DNA of 64,000 nucleotides, from NCBI RefSeq assembly GCF_033807715.1, contig NC_084606.1:40467422-40531421 (forward strand). The letters are read 5' to 3'. A model generated the notes under the pieces. The model was not told the origin of the DNA. It saw only the letters and a program-made list of their open reading frames with translations, and searched no databases. The translations under genes were made by a program, and so were the position numbers. How positions within the stretch are numbered: the stretch's first letter is position 1; each line of letters begins with the position of its first letter. The stretch comes from Cololabis saira. Taxonomy: Eukaryota > Chordata > Actinopteri > Beloniformes > Belonidae. Positions 62,925-64,000 of this stretch are shown here, in pieces.

Positions 62925-63269
62925 TCACGCAAACCCGACCAATTCAATATTAAAATCAAATTCGGTTCTGTGGCCCGTTTTTGTATTTCGTATTTTTGAT
63001 CTGTGCCTTAAATTGAAATATGAAAAACCAGACGTTTTTCTGTTTTTTGTGTTACCAACTGCATTTATTCTATCGCAGGTTTTCTCCGATATTGCGTTTC
63101 TTTTGGTAATGTTTAAATTTCTTTGCTGTAGTTCATGAATGTGTTTATTGCCTCTTCCACTAATATCTCTAACTCCAACTCGTTCAATTTCATTTTGCGC
63201 TTGTGACTTGTGACTGTGCTTTCCATCCAGACTCTCCATGGCGCAAACGTAAGACACGCAACACCTCAT
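62925..63269 (-). pseudogene. Possible Harbinger Myb/SANT-like DNA-binding protein relic
   Basis: The minus-strand frame contains CDRINAVGNTKNRKT and LRHRSKIRNT, similar to the trihelix segment (INAVG, then KKWSDLK) of Harbinger Myb-like proteins. The core Trp residues are missing and the frame looks shifted, so it is at most a degraded fragment. Confidence 0.35.
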
Positions 63270-63509
63270 TTAAATACTGCAGTTTGCACCTGTTATCAAT
63301 TGCGCAGGCAATCTTAGTTGATCACCCGCAAACCACGCAACAACAGCACGCGCAAACTTTTTCAGTGCACACGCAATTTAGTACTCTTTATTTAGGATCT
63401 TAGTAAATCGGGCCCTATGTCAGAAAAACTGAGTGGCAGAAAGACTGAGTGGCAGAAAGACTGAGTGGCAGCGTAAACTTTCAGTTTGAGCAACTCAAAA
63501 ACATCTAAA

Positions 63510-63690
63510 ATGGGAAAGAGCTGTTGTGTGATCGACTGTACTCATAGATTTAGCAATAAATCGGAGTTAGTTTTACAGACTGATGAAAAATAAGCTTAAG
63601 AGAGACAAATGGATCGCTGCAATTGGCAGAAACAACTGGATTCCAGGCACCGAAACGTGGATTTGCGGTTCCCATTTTGTATCAGGTATT
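63510..63690 (+). pseudogene. THAP-domain exon relic
   Basis: ATG 63510 encodes MGKSCCVIDCTHRFSNKSEL, ending at a TAA near 63591. In another frame KRDKWIAAIGRNNWIPGTE and TWICGSHFVSG follow, up to a possible donor (cag|gtattg near 63687). The order C-x3/4-C, W, P, C-x2-H-F is the C2CH THAP zinc finger, which binds DNA. The indel between the halves makes this a pseudogene or a transposon remnant (THAP domains occur in host THAP genes and P-element-like transposases). Confidence 0.7.
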
Positions 63691-64000
63691 GTTGGATTTT
63701 TGGGTAGCTAATGTTAAACGGTCAAATCATAAAGTTCGGTGTCCTCATCACTTTAATTTCTACAACAAATCCTGCCTTCAAGTAGGACCAAGTGTCAGGA
63801 CTTTTGTATGCCTTCAAGCTTTGCTTCGTGTATTTCCCCGGCGTAGAAATTAAGTACATATAAATATCAGGAAACTGGATTTGTGGCCAAATGCCACATT
63901 TGTTTATTTACTGTTTGCTATTTTTAAATCTGGGTACAGTGAGAGAAATAACCGGAGTCAAATTCCTTGTCGGACAATGTTCAAACTTGGCCAATAAAGA
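63691..64000. other. No feature recognised at right edge
   Basis: May be intron-like or transposon sequence following the THAP relic. No motif was seen. Confidence 0.35.

Larger units (their letters stand above)
61865..63415. mobile_element. PIF/Harbinger-like element
   Basis: A perfect 16-base inverted repeat, GGGCCCGATTTACTAA at 61865-61880 and its complement at 63400-63415, marks the ends. The flanking triplets are taa (left) and tat (right), near the TWA target typical of Harbinger. Subterminal motifs such as gcacacgcaatt recur near both ends. A possible Myb/SANT-like relic lies on the minus strand near the right end. No DDE transposase was seen. Confidence 0.65.

Overview
The window looks like repeat-dominated teleost fish DNA. 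The evidence is fish-type L1/Tx1 and L2 LINEs, a tRNA-derived SINE, a Ty3/Gypsy element, several inverted-repeat DNA transposons, many microsatellites, and one large vertebrate coding exon. Nothing bacterial, plastid or mitochondrial is visible. All identifications come from reading the sequence and remembered family motifs; no database search was run.

Layout. 1-1806 is the endonuclease/reverse transcriptase part of a LINE on the minus strand, running off the left edge. 1850-2867 is a frameshifted gag-like relic resembling BEL/Pao. 3229-16334 is an L1-like element (A, minus strand) flanked by an 18-bp target-site duplication; inside its ORF2 sits a second, apparently intact L1-like element (B, plus strand, 4310-12092) with its own 16-bp duplication. 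18997-26563 is a third L1-like element (C, minus strand, 20-bp duplication) with a truncated LINE (D) inside its 5' UTR. A SINE lies at 26671-26990. A head-to-head inverted pair of L2-like fragments with two minisatellites fills 27795-30264.

30278-40725 is a four-level nest: an inverted-repeat DNA element contains a solo LTR, which contains a hAT-like MITE with an 8-bp duplication, which contains a near-intact minus-strand Ty3/Gypsy retrotransposon with nearly identical 1.5-kb LTRs. In that retrotransposon gag and pol share one frame and are separated by a single UGA. 40731-49770 is mostly LINE debris plus a nearly complete L2 whose ORF1 has an SGNH-hydrolase signature; a hairpin-containing MITE lies at 47056-47923. 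50135-51178 is a DNA element carrying the start of an integrase-like transposase.

The only confident host gene is the 1465-codon exon at 51449-55846, a probable C4orf54 homologue with a DUF4585-like block near its C-terminus. Downstream (55850-64000) are L2 3' ends, microsatellites, a tRNA-like SINE relic, a weak Tc1-like relic, a Harbinger-like element containing a foldback MITE, and a broken THAP-domain exon.

The LINE genes supply RNA-binding ORF1 proteins and endonuclease/reverse transcriptase ORF2 proteins for copy-and-paste transposition. The Gypsy genes supply capsid, protease, reverse transcriptase, RNase H and integrase. The host gene appears unrelated to its surroundings. I found no defence system or CRISPR array; the most informative content is the datable order of nested insertions and the origin of the minisatellites.
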